A stretch of 64,000 bases of DNA, taken from positions 1,573,001 through 1,637,000 of the forward strand of contig NZ_JAGT01000001.1 in assembly GCF_000526795.1 (NCBI RefSeq), read 5' to 3'. Positions 34,052 to 45,429 of the stretch are shown here, piece after piece. A program made the position numbers and the translations under genes. The stretch comes from Ruminococcus flavefaciens AE3010. Its GTDB lineage: Bacteria; Bacillota; Clostridia; Oscillospirales; Ruminococcaceae. Each line of letters begins with the position of its first letter. Positions within the stretch are counted from its first letter, which is position 1. The notes below the pieces were generated by a model that worked only from the letters and a program-made list of their open reading frames with translations, was not told the origin of the DNA and did not search any database.

Positions 34052-34151
34052 GCATATAATTATTATATCACAATTGAGGCAAAAAGTCAATATCAGCCGT
34101 GATATTTTGCAAATTATCCGCGATAAACAGCATATCCATGCAATTATTGCG

Positions 34152-35285
34152 TCAGTAATACAGCGCATATCCGTCTGCTGAGGACTCTTTCACGGCAGCT
34201 ATCTGCTTATCTATTATGTCGGAGTCGTTTATCCACTCCAGCTCTCCCGCCGCGCCTGCCCACTTGTCCTCTCTCCCGAGCTTATATGGAGCAAGTCCAA
34301 CTATCAGCGAAACTCCCCCATTCACCAATTCTTCCCACTGAGCAAGGGTCGGCAGAAATGGGCAGCACTCATTTTCAAAGCCGAAATACAGCTGCGGAAC
34401 TATATAATCGCAGAAGCCCTCTCCTCTTCCCCACTGTCTTACATCTGCATACTGAGAGCTGTAATCGCTGTCGATATTTCCCTGTGGACTTATACCGAAA
34501 AGCAGCCTGTTATCGCGGGACTTCACAGTGTCGTGGAGCGCCTTGACATATCGGCTGACTATCTCTGTACGCCACGCCTCAAGGTCAGTACTGCCGCTGC
34601 TTTCAAAGGCTTCGCGGTCAAAATCCTCGTCAGTGGTGGGATAAAAATAATCATCGATGTGGACTCCGTCAACGTCGTAATTATCCAGTATCTCGCCGAC
34701 AGTATCCTCAAGTAGCCCGACCGCCTCTGCATAGGCAGGAGCAAGATACCAGCGCCCGTTAACGGCTTTAACATATGGCTCCCCTTCATTTATCCACTTT
34801 TTTATAATAAAGTCGTCGGGCAGAGCTGACATCTCCTCTTCTGTTTGCAGGCGCAGCGGATTTATCCACGCATGGACTGATATTCCCAGTTTATGGGCTT
34901 CTTCGATGACTATCCTGAGAGGATCGTAGTTCCCGTCGAGAAAAGCTCCGTCGGGGTATATCTCCGAGCGGTAGTAGGCGTCACCGTTAGGGTGAGCGTG
35001 AAAATACAAAGTATTCACGCTCTCGGCAGCTCCGTCCTGAAGCAGCTCCGCAACAGCATTTCGGAACTGCTCCTCGCTTTTCCCCTGCATTATCTCGGGA
35101 AATCTCACATACGGCAGCCACATTCCCACCTGCTCCGAATAGTTCAGCGGAATATTTCTCAGGGGCTCTGCGGCAGGCGGTACTGAGCCTATCAGTGTCT
35201 CGGAGCTGCTCTCTAATGGCATGGCTGAGCAGCCTGACGATAACAAAAAAGCAGCCGCACAGGCAGCTGCAAAGAATTTCTTCAT
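34152..35285 (-). CDS. GHL10-type glycosidase-like lipoprotein
   Basis: A 377-residue lipoprotein (ATG 35285 after GAGGTG; lipobox LLSSGC). It matches the GHL10 / DUF187 (PF02638) TIM-barrel family: VGMWLPYVRF, VNTLYFHAHPNGDAYYRSEIYP, GISVHAWINPLR, VDGVHIDDYFYP with candidate acidic residues, GISPQGN, and DYIVPQLYFGFE. These proteins are thought to act on peptidoglycan or polysaccharide glycans; the substrate is not established. It stands as the first chromosomal gene after tRNA-Ala. Confidence 0.85.
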   Translation of the reverse strand: MKKFFAAACAAAFLLSSGCSAMPLESSSETLIGSVPPAAEPLRNIPLNYSEQVGMWLPYVRFPEIMQGKSEEQFRNAVAELLQDGAAESVNTLYFHAHPNGDAYYRSEIYPDGAFLDGNYDPLRIVIEEAHKLGISVHAWINPLRLQTEEEMSALPDDFIIKKWINEGEPYVKAVNGRWYLAPAYAEAVGLLEDTVGEILDNYDVDGVHIDDYFYPTTDEDFDREAFESSGSTDLEAWRTEIVSRYVKALHDTVKSRDNRLLFGISPQGNIDSDYSSQYADVRQWGRGEGFCDYIVPQLYFGFENECCPFLPTLAQWEELVNGGVSLIVGLAPYKLGREDKWAGAAGELEWINDSDIIDKQIAAVKESSADGYALYY

Positions 35286-35369
35286 ACATCTCACCTCACT
35301 GCATTATATGCATTTGGCGGACATGATATGCTCAGTTTTGTGACAACGTCCCGCAAATGATCATTTAAC

Positions 35370-35388
35370 GGGCGGATAATATCCGCCC
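35370..35388. repeat. Palindromic GGGCGGATA hairpin, copy 1
   Basis: A 9-bp perfect stem around one base, flanked by CCTACA. The same hairpin and flank recur at 59385-59403, so it is a dispersed REP-like repeat. It occupies the gap between rpoC and the lipoprotein gene. Confidence 0.7.
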
Positions 35389-35397
35389 CTACATGAT

Positions 35398-35432
35398 AAA
35401 AAGCTCCCGAAGAATTGTCCTCGGGAGCTTTG
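35398..35432 (-). terminator. Terminator of the rpoBC operon
   Basis: A 10-bp stem (35401-35410 with 35421-35430) extended by A/T, with TTTTTATC after it on the minus strand. It begins 4 bp past the rpoC stop. Confidence 0.9.
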
Positions 35433-35435
35433 AAG

Positions 35436-38400
35436 TTATATCTGGTTTGCCATAGGAGCTGTTGTATTGTGCTCCCCGTAGCCTTCGTTCTTAACGACCT
35501 CAACGTTTCTGTAGCACTCCATACCTGTACCTGCGGGTATGAGCTTACCGATGATAACGTTCTCCTTGAGTCCGAGGAGTCGGTCGCTCTTACCTCTGAT
35601 AGCTGCGTCTGTGAGAGCCTTTGTAGTCTCCTGGAATGATGCAGCCGACATGAAGCTGTCTGAATTTGATGAAGCCTTTGTGATACCCTGAAGAACAGGA
35701 CTTGTCTGAACAAGCTGTACATCGTACTCGCCTGCATCGATACGAGCCTGAAGCTCTTCATTGATAGCGTCGATCTCCTTGCTGTCAACAAGAGTACCCG
35801 GAAGCAGATAGCTGCTGCCTGTTTCCTCTACCTTGATCTTGCGGAGCATCTGACGAACGATAACTTCGATATGCTTATCGTTGATATCAACACCCTGTAA
35901 GCGGTAAACCTTCTGAACTTCATTGATGATGTAGTTCTGAACAGCCTGTGTGCCGAGGATATTGAGGATATCAGCGGGATAGATGTTACCTTCTGTAAGA
36001 CGTGTGCCCTTTTCGATGACCTCGCCCTCCTGAACTCTGATCTTGAGGTTGTAGGGGATCATATAGCTTTCGGACTCGCCTGTCTCATCGTTGGTAACGA
36101 TGATATTTCTTGTGGTCTTGACCTCTTCGATGTGTATCTTACCATCGATTCTGGAGAGGATAGCTGCGCCCTTCGGACGTCTGCTCTCGAAGAGTTCCTC
36201 AACACGGGGAAGACCCTGTGTGATATCTTCTGCGTCGGCGGAAGCAACACCACCGGTATGGAAGGTTCTCATGGTAAGCTGTGTACCCGGCTCACCGATG
36301 GACTGAGCAGCGATTACGCCGACAGCCTCACCAACTGATACCATATTGTTGAATGCAAGGTTTGCACCGTAGCACTTTGAGCATACACCTGTTCTTGACT
36401 TACATGTAAGAACCGAACGTATCTTTATTCTCTCGATGCCGCTGTCAACTATCTTCTTAGCGTCAGCGTCATTGATGAGCTTATTGCGTGATACGATAAG
36501 CTCGCCCGACTCGTCGCGGAGGTCCTCAGAGAGGAATCTTCCCACAAGACGCTCCTCAAACGGCTCAACGATCTCGTTGCCGTTCTTGATCTCGAATACC
36601 TCGATACCGTCTGTAGTTCCGCAGTCCTCCTCACGAATGATAACGTCCTGAGAAACGTCAACAAGACGACGTGTAAGGTAACCTGAGTCAGCGGTACGGA
36701 GAGCCGTATCGGCAAGACCCTTTCTCGCGCCTCGTGACGCGATAAAGTACTCTAAGATGTTAAGACCTTCACGGTAGTTAGCTCTGATCGGGATCTCGAT
36801 AACGCCGCCCGAGGTATTAGCGATAAGTCCACGCATACCCGCAAGCTGTCTGATCTGTGAGATACTACCACGGGCACCTGAGTCAGCCATCATCCAGATA
36901 GGATTGTAGCGGTCAAAGTTTGCCTTCAGAGCGGCAGTAACCTTGTCGTTTGTATCAGTCCAGAGAGCGATGACCTTCTTGGACTTCTCCTGTGCGGAGA
37001 TATAGCCGTACTCGTACTCGCTTGTGATCTCAGCGACCTCTGCATCAGCCTCAGCAAGGATAGTTTTCTTCTGTGGCGGGATAGAAGCGTCGCAGACAGC
37101 AACGGTAAGAGCTGCTCTTGTGGAGTATTTATAACCGAGAGCCTTGATACGGTCAAGTACCTCGGAGGTAGTTGTTGTGCCGTGTATCTTTATGCAGCGC
37201 TCGATGATGTCGGAGAGCTGCTTCTTGCCAACGAGGAATGCAATTTCAAGGTCGAACTGCTTGTCGGAGTTGGTTCTGTCAACGTAGCCCAGATTCTGCG
37301 GGATATTCTCGTTGAAGATAAGACGTCCTACTGTAGCGTCGATGATCTTGGATACCTTCTTGTCGCCGATATCCTTTGTGATCTTTACCTTGATGTTAGC
37401 GTGGAGGGATACGTCATGCTCATTGTAAGCCATGAGTGCCTCGTTAACATCGCGGAATACCTTGCCCTCGCCGGGTTCACCGGGCTTATCCATGGTCAGG
37501 TAGTAAGAACCCAGTACCATATCCTGTGAAGGAACGGCAACAGGCTTACCGTCTGAAGGCTTCAGCAGGTTGTTTGCAGCAAGCATGAGGAAACGTGCCT
37601 CAGCCTGAGCCTCTGCGGAAAGAGGAAGATGTACAGCCATCTGGTCGCCGTCGAAGTCAGCGTTGAAGGCTGAGCATACCAGCGGGTGGAACTTGATAGC
37701 ACGACCCTCAACGAGGATAGGCTCGAATGCCTGGATACCAAGTCTGTGGAGCGTGGGGGCACGGTTGAGCATTACAGGGTGATCCTTGATAACGTCCTCA
37801 AGTGCGTCCCAAACCTTGTTGTCTGCACGGTCGATGAGCTTTCTTGCACTCTTTATGTTAGCGATGGCCTTTTTATCAACAAGTCTCTTTAATACGAAGG
37901 GCTTGAAGAGCTCCAGTGCCATTTCCTTAGGAAGACCGCACTGATACATTTTGAGCTCAGGTCCTACGACGATAACCGAACGTCCCGAGTAGTCAACACG
38001 CTTACCGAGAAGGTTCTGACGGAAACGTCCCTGCTTACCCTTGAGCATATCGGAAAGAGATTTGAGAGCACGGTTGCTTGGACCTGTAACAGGTCGGCCG
38101 TGTCTGCCGTTGTCTATGAGAGCGTCAACAGCTTCCTGAAGCATACGCTTCTCGTTTCTTACGATGATGTCGGGAGCGTCAAGCTCTAACATTCTCTTTA
38201 AACGGTTGTTTCTGTTGATAACTCTTCTGTAGAGATCGTTAAGATCTGATGTTGCATAGCGTCCGCCGTCCAGCATTATCATAGGGCGGATATCAGGCGG
38301 TATAACGGGAACTACGCTGAGTATCATCCACTCAGGCTTGTTGCCTGAGAGACGGAATGCCTCGATTATCTGGAGTCTCTTGAGAAGCTTTACCTTCTTC

Positions 38401-39158
38401 TGACCGCTTGGGAGACCGACCAGCTCAGCCTTGAGGTCGTCAGCAACGATCTCAATGTTGTTTCTCCAGTCGATGTCCTCCAGCTCTCTGAACTTCTGGC
38501 ACTCCTCGCACTCACACTCTGTGGGCTTGTTGTAGCACTCGATCTTCTTGCCGCCGAGAGATATCTTGCCCATTTCGATGAGTCTCTGCTTGTGAGTATC
38601 GTATCTTGCGGGATCATACTCGTTGAGGAGCTTTCTGATAGCCTCAGCGCCCATCTCAGCCTTGAAGTCGTCGCCGTACTTCTCTAAATATGAAAGGTAC
38701 TCCTTCTCGGAGAGGAGCTGCTTTTTGAGGAGCTCTGTATTGCCGGGGTCTGTTACGATATACTTTGTGAAGTAGAGAACTTCCTCCAGTCTCTTCTGAG
38801 ACACCTCAAGCACCTGTCCGATACGGGAAGGTGTACCCTTGAAGTACCAGATGTGAGAAACGGGAGCAGCCAGCTCGATGTGGCCCATTCTCTCTCTTCT
38901 TACTCTTGCTCTTGTTACCTCAACGCCGCAGCGGTCGCATATTTTGCCCTTGAAGCGTATCTTCTTGAACTTACCGCAGTGGCACTCCCAGTCCTTTGTA
39001 GGTCCGAAGATCCTTTCGCAGAAAAGACCGTCGCGCTCGGGCTTCTGGGTTCTGTAATTTATAGTTTCAGGTCTTTCAACTGCGCCGTGAGACCAGCTTC
39101 TGATCTGCTCGGGTGACGCAAGACCTATCTTTATCGATTCAAAAGTTGTAAATTCCAA
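35436..39158 (-). CDS. rpoC: RNA polymerase beta' subunit
   Basis: A 1240-residue protein. It starts with TTG (39158) 7 bases after [29 protein letters not shown] is the normal N-terminus, so the rare start is right. Zinc site 1 CHCGKFKK...CDRCG, catalytic [12 protein letters not shown], bridge-helix and trigger-loop segments, and zinc site 2 [11 protein letters not shown] are present. No large insertions are visible. It is downstream of rpoB with a 132-bp gap containing a hairpin. Confidence 0.98.
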   Translation of the reverse strand: MEFTTFESIKIGLASPEQIRSWSHGAVERPETINYRTQKPERDGLFCERIFGPTKDWECHCGKFKKIRFKGKICDRCGVEVTRARVRRERMGHIELAAPVSHIWYFKGTPSRIGQVLEVSQKRLEEVLYFTKYIVTDPGNTELLKKQLLSEKEYLSYLEKYGDDFKAEMGAEAIRKLLNEYDPARYDTHKQRLIEMGKISLGGKKIECYNKPTECECEECQKFRELEDIDWRNNIEIVADDLKAELVGLPSGQKKVKLLKRLQIIEAFRLSGNKPEWMILSVVPVIPPDIRPMIMLDGGRYATSDLNDLYRRVINRNNRLKRMLELDAPDIIVRNEKRMLQEAVDALIDNGRHGRPVTGPSNRALKSLSDMLKGKQGRFRQNLLGKRVDYSGRSVIVVGPELKMYQCGLPKEMALELFKPFVLKRLVDKKAIANIKSARKLIDRADNKVWDALEDVIKDHPVMLNRAPTLHRLGIQAFEPILVEGRAIKFHPLVCSAFNADFDGDQMAVHLPLSAEAQAEARFLMLAANNLLKPSDGKPVAVPSQDMVLGSYYLTMDKPGEPGEGKVFRDVNEALMAYNEHDVSLHANIKVKITKDIGDKKVSKIIDATVGRLIFNENIPQNLGYVDRTNSDKQFDLEIAFLVGKKQLSDIIERCIKIHGTTTTSEVLDRIKALGYKYSTRAALTVAVCDASIPPQKKTILAEADAEVAEITSEYEYGYISAQEKSKKVIALWTDTNDKVTAALKANFDRYNPIWMMADSGARGSISQIRQLAGMRGLIANTSGGVIEIPIRANYREGLNILEYFIASRGARKGLADTALRTADSGYLTRRLVDVSQDVIIREEDCGTTDGIEVFEIKNGNEIVEPFEERLVGRFLSEDLRDESGELIVSRNKLINDADAKKIVDSGIERIKIRSVLTCKSRTGVCSKCYGANLAFNNMVSVGEAVGVIAAQSIGEPGTQLTMRTFHTGGVASADAEDITQGLPRVEELFESRRPKGAAILSRIDGKIHIEEVKTTRNIIVTNDETGESESYMIPYNLKIRVQEGEVIEKGTRLTEGNIYPADILNILGTQAVQNYIINEVQKVYRLQGVDINDKHIEVIVRQMLRKIKVEETGSSYLLPGTLVDSKEIDAINEELQARIDAGEYDVQLVQTSPVLQGITKASSNSDSFMSAASFQETTKALTDAAIRGKSDRLLGLKENVIIGKLIPAGTGMECYRNVEVVKNEGYGEHNTTAPMANQI

Positions 39159-39214
39159 ACTGCTACCTCCTGATTATTAATTCGGAATTTGAATTCGGAA
39201 TCATGCACCGCAGC

Positions 39215-39238
39215 CTGCTCCGTATAACTCAGGAGCAG
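39215..39238 (-). other. Hairpin in the rpoB-rpoC gap
   Basis: A 7-bp stem CTGCTCC/GGAGCAG with a 10-base loop and no T-run. It could be an RNA processing or stability element between the two cistrons. Confidence 0.4.
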
Positions 39239-39290
39239 CGCCGTGGTCAATCATTATTCGTATCCGCTTTTTTTATTCGTTTACCTGTGA

Positions 39291-42200
39291 TCAATCCTCG
39301 TCATCGAAGCTGTATCCGTCACCGTCGTCGTCGCCAAGATCAAGAACATCCTCATCGTCATCATCACCGATGCCGAATTCGTCCTCATCTTCATCGAACT
39401 CGTCGCCGAAGCCGTCAACGAGATCAGGATCGCCGTCCTCGTCCTCGCCTTCGATACCGAAGCCTGCATCGCCCAGATCGCTCTCACTGAAGTCTGAGCT
39501 GTCGCCTGTATCCTCATCATCGTAGGATCCGCGGGGCGGCATTGGATCTTCGTCGTCGAAGTTCTGAGTGAGGTCGATCTCCTCCTGATTTTCATCAAGT
39601 ACCTTAACGTCGAGACAAAGTGACTGCATTTCCTTGATAAGAACCTTGAAGGACTCGGGGATACCCGGAGTAGGAACGTTCTGTCCCTTAACGATAGCCT
39701 CGTAGGTATTGACACGTCCGATAGTATCATCAGACTTGACTGTAAGGATCTCCTGAAGGGTGTAAGCTGCACCGTAAGCTTCAAGAGCCCAAACTTCCAT
39801 TTCTCCGAAACGCTGTCCGCCGAACTGTGCCTTACCGCCAAGAGGCTGCTGTGTAACCAGTGCGTAAGGACCGACTGAACGAGCGTGTATCTTATCGTCA
39901 ACGAGGTGGTGGAGCTTGAGGTAGTACATATAGCCCACCGTTACGCGGTTATCGAACTTTTCACCTGTACGTCCGTCGTAAAGGGTAAACTTACAATCCT
40001 CTGTGAATTCCAGAGCATTGGGGTTGATAACTTTATCCATAGCCTTGAGCTCGAACATATCGTCCTTATGCTCAATGGCGTGGTCGTTTGCCATCTTGAA
40101 GCACTCACGGATATCGTCCTCGTGAGCGCCGTCGAATACAGGAGTCATGATGTGCCAGCCCAGAGCCTTACAAGCCATACCGAGATGTACTTCAAGTACC
40201 TGTCCGATGTTCATTCGTGAAGGAACGCCGAGAGGATTGAGCACGATGTCGAGAGGTGTACCGTCAGGAAGGAATGGCATATCCTCCTCGGGAAGTATAC
40301 GTGAAACGACACCCTTGTTACCGTGTCTACCGGCCATCTTATCGCCGACAGTGATCTTACGCTTCTGAGCGATATAGCAGATAACGCGCATATTTACGCC
40401 TGCTGAGAGCTCGTCGCAGTTCTCTCTTGTGAATACCTTTACATCAACGATAACGCCCGATTCACCGTGAGGTACCTTGAGGGAGTTATCACGTACTTCT
40501 CTTGCCTTCTCACCGAAGATAGCGCGGAGAAGTCTTTCCTCTGCGGTAAGCTCTGTCTCACCCTTAGGTGTTACCTTACCAACGAGGATATCGCCTGAAT
40601 TGACCTCCGAACCGATACGGATGATACCGTTCTCGTCAAGGTTAGCCAGTGCGTCATCACCCACATTGGGGATATCTCTTGTTATTTCCTCGGGACCGAG
40701 CTTTGTATCACGGCACTCGATCTCATATTCTTCGATATGAACAGATGTAAATACATCTTCTCTTACAAGTCTCTCGTTAAGAAGTACAGCGTCCTCGTAG
40801 TTGTAGCCTTCCCAAGTCATGAAGCCGATGAGGGCATTCTTACCGAGGGAGATCTCTCCGTCTGCTGTAGCGGGACCGTCTGCAAGTACCTGACCCTTCT
40901 TGACCTCTTCGCCTGCTGTGACGATAGGTCTCTGGTTTACGCAGGTACCCTGGTTGGAACGCTTGAACTTGATGAGCTCGTACTTGTGCTCAACGCCGTC
41001 GGTATCCACCATAGTGATCTTGTCAGCGTCAACATAAGTGATCTTTCCGTCGTAGTCGGAAACAATGCATACGCCCGAGTCAACGGCAGCCTTGTACTCC
41101 ATACCTGTACCAACGAAGGGACGCTCTGTCTTGAGAAGCGGAACAGCCTGTCTCTGCATGTTGGAGCCCATGAGAGCACGGTTCGCGTCATCGTTTTCGA
41201 GGAACGGGATCATGGAGGTAGCAACTGAAACGACCATCTTAGGAGATACGTCCATGTAGTCAACGTTTTCTCTTGGGCACTCAAGGATCTGCTCACGGAA
41301 ACGTGCGTTTACACGGGGTCTTGCAAGCTTTCCGTCCTCAGTGATAGGCTCGTTTGCCTGAGCAACAACGAAGTTGTCCTCCATATCGGCAGTCATGTAA
41401 ACTACCTCGTCGGTAACGACGCCTGTAGCCTTGTCTACCTTTCTGTAAGGAGCCTCGATGAAGCCGTATTCGTTTATTCTTGCGAAAGTAGCCAGATAGG
41501 AGATAAGTCCGATGTTAGGTCCTTCAGGAGTCTCGATAGGACACATTCTTCCGTAGTGGCTGTAGTGAACGTCACGTACCTCAAATCCTGCACGGTCTCT
41601 TGAAAGACCTCCGGGTCCGAGAGCTGAAAGACGTCTCTTATGAGTAAGCTCGGCAAGAGGGTTGTTCTGATCCATGAACTGTGACAGAGGTGAGGAGCAG
41701 AAGAACTCCTTCATAGCCGAAGATATAGGTCTTATATTGATAAGGGTCTGAGGAGTGAGAGTATTCACGTCCTGAGTCTGGAGGTTCATTCTCTCGCGGA
41801 TACCGCGCTCCATACGTGTATAGCCGATACGGAACTGGTTCTGGAGGAGCTCGCCGACTGAACGGATACGTCTGTTGCCCAGATGGTCGATATCGTCAAC
41901 AGTACCAACGCCCTCGCAGAGGTTGAGGAAGTAGCTGATAGAAGCTCTGATATCGTCGAGTGTGATGTACTTTGGTGAGAGCTCGTCAGCCTTCTTCTTG
42001 ATAGTCTCCTCAAGCTCGTCAGCGTCAGCGGCATTGTCCATGATATCCTTGAGGACGCTGAAGGATACCTTCTCGTTGATGCCGTACTTCTCAGCGTCGA
42101 AATCAACGTAGCCCTTGATATCTACCATGCCGTTGCCGATGACCTTGACAGTCTTCTCCACCATGCGGATATTTGTCTCACCGCGTTCGTCGGTGTAGTA

Positions 42201-43211
42201 TTCCTTGGCTTCAACGTTTACGAATGCGCTGTAAACGCCTGCCTGCTCGATCTCGCAAGCCTTGTCGTAGGTAAGAGTTTCACCTGCGTCTGCGAGTATC
42301 TCACCTGTCATCTCGTTGATGATAGGCTGTGCAAGAGTTCTGCCCGAAAGACGTGAAGCTATGCCCAGCTTCTTGTTATACTTGTAGCGTCCGAAACGGC
42401 AGAGGTCATATCTCTTAGCCTCGAAGAAGAGGTTGTTGAGGTGGCTTACTGCACTTTCGACCGTAGGAGGCTCGCCGGGGCGGAGCTTCTTGTATACATC
42501 TATGAGGGCGTCTGAGCGGTTCTTTGTCTGATCCTTCTGGAGGATAGTCTGTCTGAGGCGCTCATCATCGCCGTATGTCTCAAAGATCTCGTCGTCAGTA
42601 CCCTCTTCGCCGAGAGCTCTGATGAATGTAGTAAGCGGGATCTTTCTATTCTTATCTATGCGGACGTAAACAACGTCGTTTGAATCCTGCTCATACTCCA
42701 GCCACGCACCGCGGTTAGGGATTATCTGTGAGCTGAACAGGTCTTTACCCGTCTTATCCTTGGTGAAGGAGTAGTAAACACCGGGGGAACGGACGAGCTG
42801 TGATACGATAACACGCTCTGCACCGTTTATGACGAAGGTACCGCTGTCTGTCATAAGGGGGAAGTCACCCATATAGATCTCACTTTCGCTGACAGCGCCA
42901 GTTTCCTTGTTTGCAAGGGTCGCAGTCGCTCTCATAGCGACCTGATAGGTAGCTCCTCTTGATTTACATTCTGCGAGAGTGTACTTGGGAGTATCGTCAA
43001 AGCGGTAGTCCTTGAAGTTGAGGACGAGATTGCCGTTGTAGTCGGTAATAGCAGTCATTTCGCGGAATACCTCGCGAAGACCTTCTTCCTTGAACCACTT
43101 ATACGAGTTCTTCTGCACCTCGATAAGGTTCGGCATCTCCAGAGGCTCGGTAATCTTACCGAAGCTCATTCTGACATTCTTTCCCAGCTGCTTAGGTGTA
43201 ACATTCACCAT
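39291..43211 (-). CDS. rpoB: RNA polymerase beta subunit with acidic C-terminal tail
   Basis: A 1306-residue protein. ATG 43211 follows AAGGAGG; in-frame codons further upstream belong to the leader. It has the full RpoB order: [10 protein letters not shown], the rifampicin region ([30 protein letters not shown]), [10 protein letters not shown], and the C-terminal ending [17 protein letters not shown]. Beyond that point about 93 extra residues are nearly all Asp, Glu, Gly and Ser, longer than in most Firmicutes. His in the rifampicin cluster ([10 protein letters not shown]) is wild type. It is not preceded by rplJ-rplL as is common. Confidence 0.98.
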   Translation of the reverse strand: MVNVTPKQLGKNVRMSFGKITEPLEMPNLIEVQKNSYKWFKEEGLREVFREMTAITDYNGNLVLNFKDYRFDDTPKYTLAECKSRGATYQVAMRATATLANKETGAVSESEIYMGDFPLMTDSGTFVINGAERVIVSQLVRSPGVYYSFTKDKTGKDLFSSQIIPNRGAWLEYEQDSNDVVYVRIDKNRKIPLTTFIRALGEEGTDDEIFETYGDDERLRQTILQKDQTKNRSDALIDVYKKLRPGEPPTVESAVSHLNNLFFEAKRYDLCRFGRYKYNKKLGIASRLSGRTLAQPIINEMTGEILADAGETLTYDKACEIEQAGVYSAFVNVEAKEYYTDERGETNIRMVEKTVKVIGNGMVDIKGYVDFDAEKYGINEKVSFSVLKDIMDNAADADELEETIKKKADELSPKYITLDDIRASISYFLNLCEGVGTVDDIDHLGNRRIRSVGELLQNQFRIGYTRMERGIRERMNLQTQDVNTLTPQTLINIRPISSAMKEFFCSSPLSQFMDQNNPLAELTHKRRLSALGPGGLSRDRAGFEVRDVHYSHYGRMCPIETPEGPNIGLISYLATFARINEYGFIEAPYRKVDKATGVVTDEVVYMTADMEDNFVVAQANEPITEDGKLARPRVNARFREQILECPRENVDYMDVSPKMVVSVATSMIPFLENDDANRALMGSNMQRQAVPLLKTERPFVGTGMEYKAAVDSGVCIVSDYDGKITYVDADKITMVDTDGVEHKYELIKFKRSNQGTCVNQRPIVTAGEEVKKGQVLADGPATADGEISLGKNALIGFMTWEGYNYEDAVLLNERLVREDVFTSVHIEEYEIECRDTKLGPEEITRDIPNVGDDALANLDENGIIRIGSEVNSGDILVGKVTPKGETELTAEERLLRAIFGEKAREVRDNSLKVPHGESGVIVDVKVFTRENCDELSAGVNMRVICYIAQKRKITVGDKMAGRHGNKGVVSRILPEEDMPFLPDGTPLDIVLNPLGVPSRMNIGQVLEVHLGMACKALGWHIMTPVFDGAHEDDIRECFKMANDHAIEHKDDMFELKAMDKVINPNALEFTEDCKFTLYDGRTGEKFDNRVTVGYMYYLKLHHLVDDKIHARSVGPYALVTQQPLGGKAQFGGQRFGEMEVWALEAYGAAYTLQEILTVKSDDTIGRVNTYEAIVKGQNVPTPGIPESFKVLIKEMQSLCLDVKVLDENQEEIDLTQNFDDEDPMPPRGSYDDEDTGDSSDFSESDLGDAGFGIEGEDEDGDPDLVDGFGDEFDEDEDEFGIGDDDDEDVLDLGDDDGDGYSFDDED

Positions 43212-43392
43212 AGGCGGAACCTCCTTGTATTTTTTTGCTGCTATGCCAACCCACACAGTGTAAGCAGAGCAGATCTGTTTGTTGCTATCGTACCACAGAA
43301 AAATTTTTGCAGAAACTATTGACAAGTCACTGCTTTGTATGCTATAATATCTTGCAAAATAGCGATACTATTCCATATTGATACATTATAAC

Positions 43393-43421
43393 ATTATAAT
43401 ACAGTTTTTGTCCCATGTCAA
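43393..43421 (-). promoter_or_regulatory. Promoter of rpoBC
   Basis: A perfect TTGACA (43421-43416), 17-base spacer, TATAAT (43398-43393), 182 bp before the rpoB ATG. The leader includes further AT-rich TATAAT-like boxes, so other starts are possible. Confidence 0.85.
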
Positions 43422-43441
43422 GGGGCTCCGCGAAGATTTAT

Positions 43442-43481
43442 AAAAAAGCGCCGAATTTGAAAACCATTCGGCGCTTTTTTT
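43442..43481 (-). terminator. Terminator of the TraB-like gene
   Basis: A 13-bp perfect stem (43444-43456 with 43466-43478) with A and T runs on both sides, so it works in both directions. It separates the 43506 gene from the rpoB promoter. Confidence 0.9.
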
Positions 43482-43505
43482 GTTTGATTTAGTAATATCT
43501 GACAT

Positions 43506-44555
43506 TCAGTCCACTCTTTCGACCTTGTAGCCCTCAGCTGAAAGGGCACGGTCAACGCTCTTTTCTCCCGCAAAGCTTGTGATATTCACGATGATAAAGG
43601 GCTTGTCACCCTCTGCAAGGAACTCCTCCACCTTAGAGGTTATCGCCTCATTCTTGGGGTAAAGAGTAGCTTCAAGATAGTCTTCGTAGTCGTCGTCAAG
43701 ATCAGACGAACGGTCGAGCCAGTAGAGCTCCTCGGCAAGAGGCTCGACGTCACCTCTTGCCCATTGGTTGTACTGCTCGGCAAGAGTTTTTGTGAATAAG
43801 CCTATATCCTCTGCACGTCTGATAGTATCGCTTATCATAAAATCAGACAGCTCGTCGGTACCTGCGTCCATAGCTCTCAGCTGAGAATCTGCATCAGCAA
43901 GGCTTATCACCTTTTTGTTCTCCATTTTTGCCATAGTGACAAATCTCGAATCAAGCGTCTCCATGAGAATATTCCTAACATTTCCCACAGCTACTGCATT
44001 TACCTGCGAAGCCCAGAAGCTTGCGGAATAGCCGTCCATCATATTATTGTAGAAGAAATACTTTGACAGATACTCCTTTGCCTTATTATAGGTCTCTTCG
44101 GAGATATGATCGGTTATGCTGGTACCATCGGTATAGACCATATGACTGTAGAATTCCTGCATGCTTTCCATATCCTGAGTCATGTTGCTCATGTCGAACT
44201 CGACTGCTACGGAATCACTGTTTTTATAGGCGTCCATAACATAGTCGGGCAGGGGCAGTGTATTATCGGTCATGAAGTAAACCATCCCGAACATATAAAG
44301 TGAATTGCCGTTATTGGGGTCTGTTACCTTCCACAGTGCAGGTTTTGACTCCTTTACTGTGATATATGAGTTAAGATCGTTGGCATTTGTATTTTTTTCA
44401 GCCGACTCAGTTCCCTTTTCCCCTTCTGCCGAAGTTGTATCCTGCACGCCCGATGTCTTCTGGCTTTCATCGACATGGAGCTCATTATTGCAGGAAACAG
44501 CGCTCAAAGCAACCAGTGCCGCCATAAGAGCGGCAAAGAACCCTCTTTTCCTCAT
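43506..44555 (-). CDS. TraB/GumN-family lipoprotein lacking catalytic motifs
   Basis: A 349-residue lipoprotein (lipobox SAVSC) with a polar linker, then a TraB/GumN (PF01963) fold: PALWKVTDPNNGNSLYMFG, DYVMDAYKNSDSVAVEFD, KVISLADADSQLRAMD. In active family members the first motif is GTxHxG and a second GxxH lies near the end; here they read GMVY (90-93) and VNITSF (about 325). Only the Glu in AVEFD is kept. It is therefore probably a non-catalytic member. Location is the outer face of the membrane. It is 13 bp after the FadR regulator and likely co-transcribed. Confidence 0.75.
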   Translation of the reverse strand: MRKRGFFAALMAALVALSAVSCNNELHVDESQKTSGVQDTTSAEGEKGTESAEKNTNANDLNSYITVKESKPALWKVTDPNNGNSLYMFGMVYFMTDNTLPLPDYVMDAYKNSDSVAVEFDMSNMTQDMESMQEFYSHMVYTDGTSITDHISEETYNKAKEYLSKYFFYNNMMDGYSASFWASQVNAVAVGNVRNILMETLDSRFVTMAKMENKKVISLADADSQLRAMDAGTDELSDFMISDTIRRAEDIGLFTKTLAEQYNQWARGDVEPLAEELYWLDRSSDLDDDYEDYLEATLYPKNEAITSKVEEFLAEGDKPFIIVNITSFAGEKSVDRALSAEGYKVERVD

Positions 44556-44568
44556 ACTAATCCTTTCC

Positions 44569-45240
44569 TTAGCCGAAGCTCTCGTCTATTATATTATAGT
44601 GTGTATCGATGGCGCGGAAGCAGAATTCGATATCACCCGTAATGATGCCCTGTACTATTTTCTCATGGGCATCCTGAAGTCTCATGCGCACATCGTGGTC
44701 GGCAGTTGTGAGAAAATCATCTATCCAGCGCATATACACCTCTGATACAGCATTCATGAAGGTTATCCAGAAGCTGTTTTCCGTAGCGTAAATAAGCGAA
44801 TAGTGGAAATCCCTGTCTGCCACAGTCTGCTCCTCAGTGCCCTCGGAATCCTTGAGCCTGTTGAGAGCAGCAACGATCTTAAGCTTGTTTTCCGAGCTGC
44901 AGCCCTTTGCAACAAGGTAGCTGCACACGGTCTTTTCCATGCTTCTTCTGAAAGAACATATCTCTTCTTTTGAAGTCCTGTTCATCAGAAGCATGATATC
45001 CATCGCAGAGGCGATAGAATCAGAGATATTATCCGTAAGATAATTTCCCGAGCCTTGTTTTCCATTGACTATACCAAGTATCTCAAGTCCCCTGAGCGCC
45101 TCACGGACAGTATTTCGGCTTATGCCGAGCTTTTCCGATATACTGCGCTCCGTCGGAAGCTTGTCCCCTACCTGCAGCATTCCGCTTCTGATAAGGTCGA
45201 GTATATAATCAATAGTCTTGCGGTATTCACTGTTTCCCAT
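44569..45240 (-). CDS. GntR/FadR-family transcription regulator
   Basis: A 223-residue regulator. The N-terminal winged helix has GDKLPTERSISEKLGISRNTVREALRGLEILGIV, and the C-terminal FCD domain has IYATENSFW, with the metal-ligand pattern DFHYSLI and later H residues (DAHEK, DTHYN). FCD members sense organic acids or sugar acids. It leads a transcript with the TraB-like lipoprotein, so it may control it or autoregulate. Ribosome site GGGAGG before ATG. Confidence 0.9.
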   Translation of the reverse strand: MGNSEYRKTIDYILDLIRSGMLQVGDKLPTERSISEKLGISRNTVREALRGLEILGIVNGKQGSGNYLTDNISDSIASAMDIMLLMNRTSKEEICSFRRSMEKTVCSYLVAKGCSSENKLKIVAALNRLKDSEGTEEQTVADRDFHYSLIYATENSFWITFMNAVSEVYMRWIDDFLTTADHDVRMRLQDAHEKIVQGIITGDIEFCFRAIDTHYNIIDESFG

Positions 45241-45309
45241 AGCTTCCTCCCTGAAAATAAAATATAAAAAAATATATAAAAGAATATAAATAATTTATAT
45301 ACACAAAAA

Positions 45310-45338
45310 ATTATATCATATTTTTCTTGTCAAGTCAA
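45310..45338 (-). promoter_or_regulatory. Promoter of the FadR-TraB unit
   Basis: TTGACT (45338-45333), 17-base spacer, TATAAT (45315-45310). AT-rich dyad-like sequence follows and could hold the regulator's operator. Confidence 0.7.
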
Positions 45339-45395
45339 CATATAATATGTGATTATACGATGAAATAACGCAAATATTGCTATTTTATATAGAGA

Positions 45396-45423
45396 AGCCC
45401 CTGTCGTTGCGAAAACAGGGGCT
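45396..45423 (-). terminator. Hairpin after the PPK2 gene
   Basis: A 9-bp stem AGCCCCTGT/ACAGGGGCT with a 10-base loop, 7 bp past the stop, followed by TCTCTATA. Confidence 0.7.
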
Positions 45424-45429
45424 GATCTT

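Noticed and set aside
39281..39901. Ser/Arg-rich frame overlapping the rpoB tail
   Set aside because: It is the alternate frame of the acidic tail; repetitive composition comes from the GAC/GAT-rich codons.
35436..43211. Many short frames on the opposite strand of rpoC and rpoB
   Set aside because: All are shadows of the polymerase genes; none has a start signal or homology.
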